From contig MNZY01000160.1 of assembly GCA_001873845.1 (NCBI GenBank), forward strand, positions 1 to 6,421: a DNA stretch of 6,421 nt, given 5' to 3'. This document shows, piece after piece, positions 5,983 through 6,421 of the stretch. The DNA comes from Candidatus Altarchaeum sp. CG2_30_32_3053. GTDB lineage: Archaea; Altiarchaeota; Altiarchaeia; Altiarchaeales; Altiarchaeaceae. Position numbers and translations under genes: made by a program. A model generated the notes under the pieces. It searched no databases, was not told the DNA's origin, and saw only the letters and a list, made by a program, of their open reading frames with translations. Positions within the stretch are counted from its first letter, which is position 1. Every line of letters begins with the position of its first letter.

Positions 5983-5993
5983 TTTTAAAATTA
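5983..5993 (+). promoter_or_regulatory. Candidate TATA box for the amidohydrolase gene
   Basis: ttttaaaatta lies about 34 nt upstream of the ATG at 6021. The expected transcription start is about 6010-6014, leaving at most about ten leader bases and no room for a normal ribosome binding site. The short leader agrees with the other two promoter candidates in the window. Confidence 0.4.
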
Positions 5994-6020
5994 GCACACC
6001 TCTATGTGTAAAGATTTAAA

Positions 6021-6421
6021 ATGCTCCTCAACTGCTCCTTCCTTAACAAAAATTTTGAAATTGTTGAAGAAGGAAATATTGAAATAGACGAAAACTGCGG
6101 TAAAATTTTGGAATGCGATGAAGGTTATGTAAGCAATGGCAAAAATTTCAAAGGTTTTTTAGTTATACCTTCGTTAATAAATGCACATACACACATAGGC
6201 GATTCTTATGCAAAAGACGCTGTTAAAAATCTAAATGTAAAACAATGCTGTGGAAAAGAAGGGATTAAATGGAAGATTTATAAAAAAGCAAGCAGTAAGG
6301 AAATTTCAGAAGGAATAAATGACTCTGCCTTGCAAATGCTCAATTCAGGAATTTCAACCTTTGCTGATTTCAGAGAATTTGGAATAAAGGGGGTTAAACA
6401 GTTAAGAAAGGCAGTTAAAGA
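6021..6421 (+). CDS. Amidohydrolase/deaminase, N-terminal half (3'-partial, cut by the window edge)
   Basis: This is the front half of a metal-dependent amidohydrolase of the same archaeal type as the fragment at the left edge. A short beta-sandwich part (residues 1-46) leads into FLVIPSLINAHTHIGDSYAK, where HTH (6186-6194) is the HxH metal-binding motif after the first strand of the TIM barrel. Next come a helical stretch with GKEGIKWKIYKKAS, then SALQMLNSGISTFADFREFG and GVKQLRKAVK. The DFRE-G motif and the following LR-KA helix are typical of this subgroup. A total of 133 codons plus two bases are present, with no stop before the edge. The start is the only ATG that gives the normal family N-terminus. 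The gene begins about 165 nt after the surface protein and has its own promoter-like box, so a separate transcript is likely. The substrate is unknown. Confidence 0.85.
   Translation, partial: MLLNCSFLNKNFEIVEEGNIEIDENCGKILECDEGYVSNGKNFKGFLVIPSLINAHTHIGDSYAKDAVKNLNVKQCCGKEGIKWKIYKKASSKEISEGINDSALQMLNSGISTFADFREFGIKGVKQLRKAVK

Noticed and set aside
1..6421. tRNA, rRNA or replication protein genes
   Set aside because: No tRNA arm sequences, rRNA-like stretches or recognisable replication or integrase motifs were seen, so a plasmid claim rests only on the matching edges.

Overview
The window is AT-rich and reads best as a piece of an archaeal genome. It probably comes from a little-studied euryarchaeal or DPANN-type lineage, but I cannot place it more precisely. 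Three things point to archaea: TATA-like boxes about 30 nt upstream of start codons with no Shine-Dalgarno sequence, an amidohydrolase of the type common in archaea, and a very large surface protein rich in N-glycosylation sequons that carries a DUF2341 domain. All convincing genes are on the + strand.

Layout. (1) 1-405 is the C-terminal half of an amidohydrolase/deaminase, cut by the left edge and ended early by a TGA. (2) 406-785 is non-coding and unusually dense in dyad symmetry: several small hairpins and a repeated element around a perfect 23-nt palindrome, all enclosed by long imperfect inverted arms. (3) 786-1211 encodes a small protein with one N-terminal membrane segment, function unknown. 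(4) A hairpin with a TTCG loop and a T-run (1306-1323) separates it from 1361-2251, a cytoplasmic protein with a likely winged-helix N-terminus. (5) That gene overlaps 2214-5855, a 1213-residue multidomain surface protein: signal peptide, small outside domain, membrane hairpin, then a roughly 1000-residue ectodomain with a cysteine-rich part, beta-rich domains, DUF2341 and a jelly-roll-like C-terminus. (6) 5856-6020 is a T-rich intergenic stretch. (7) 6021-6421 is the N-terminal half of an amidohydrolase, cut by the right edge.

How the parts relate. The overlap of the putative regulator and the surface protein suggests one transcript and perhaps local control of a surface structure. The small membrane protein has its own promoter-like element and a likely terminator. 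The most striking point of layout is that the N-terminal half of an amidohydrolase at the right edge and the C-terminal half at the left edge are complementary almost to the residue. That could mean a circular molecule, a tandemly repeated unit, or two neighbouring paralogues. A direct join is out of frame by one base, so the sequence alone does not settle it. The best candidates for undescribed biology are the structured island at about 440-695 and the two-gene regulator/surface-protein cassette.
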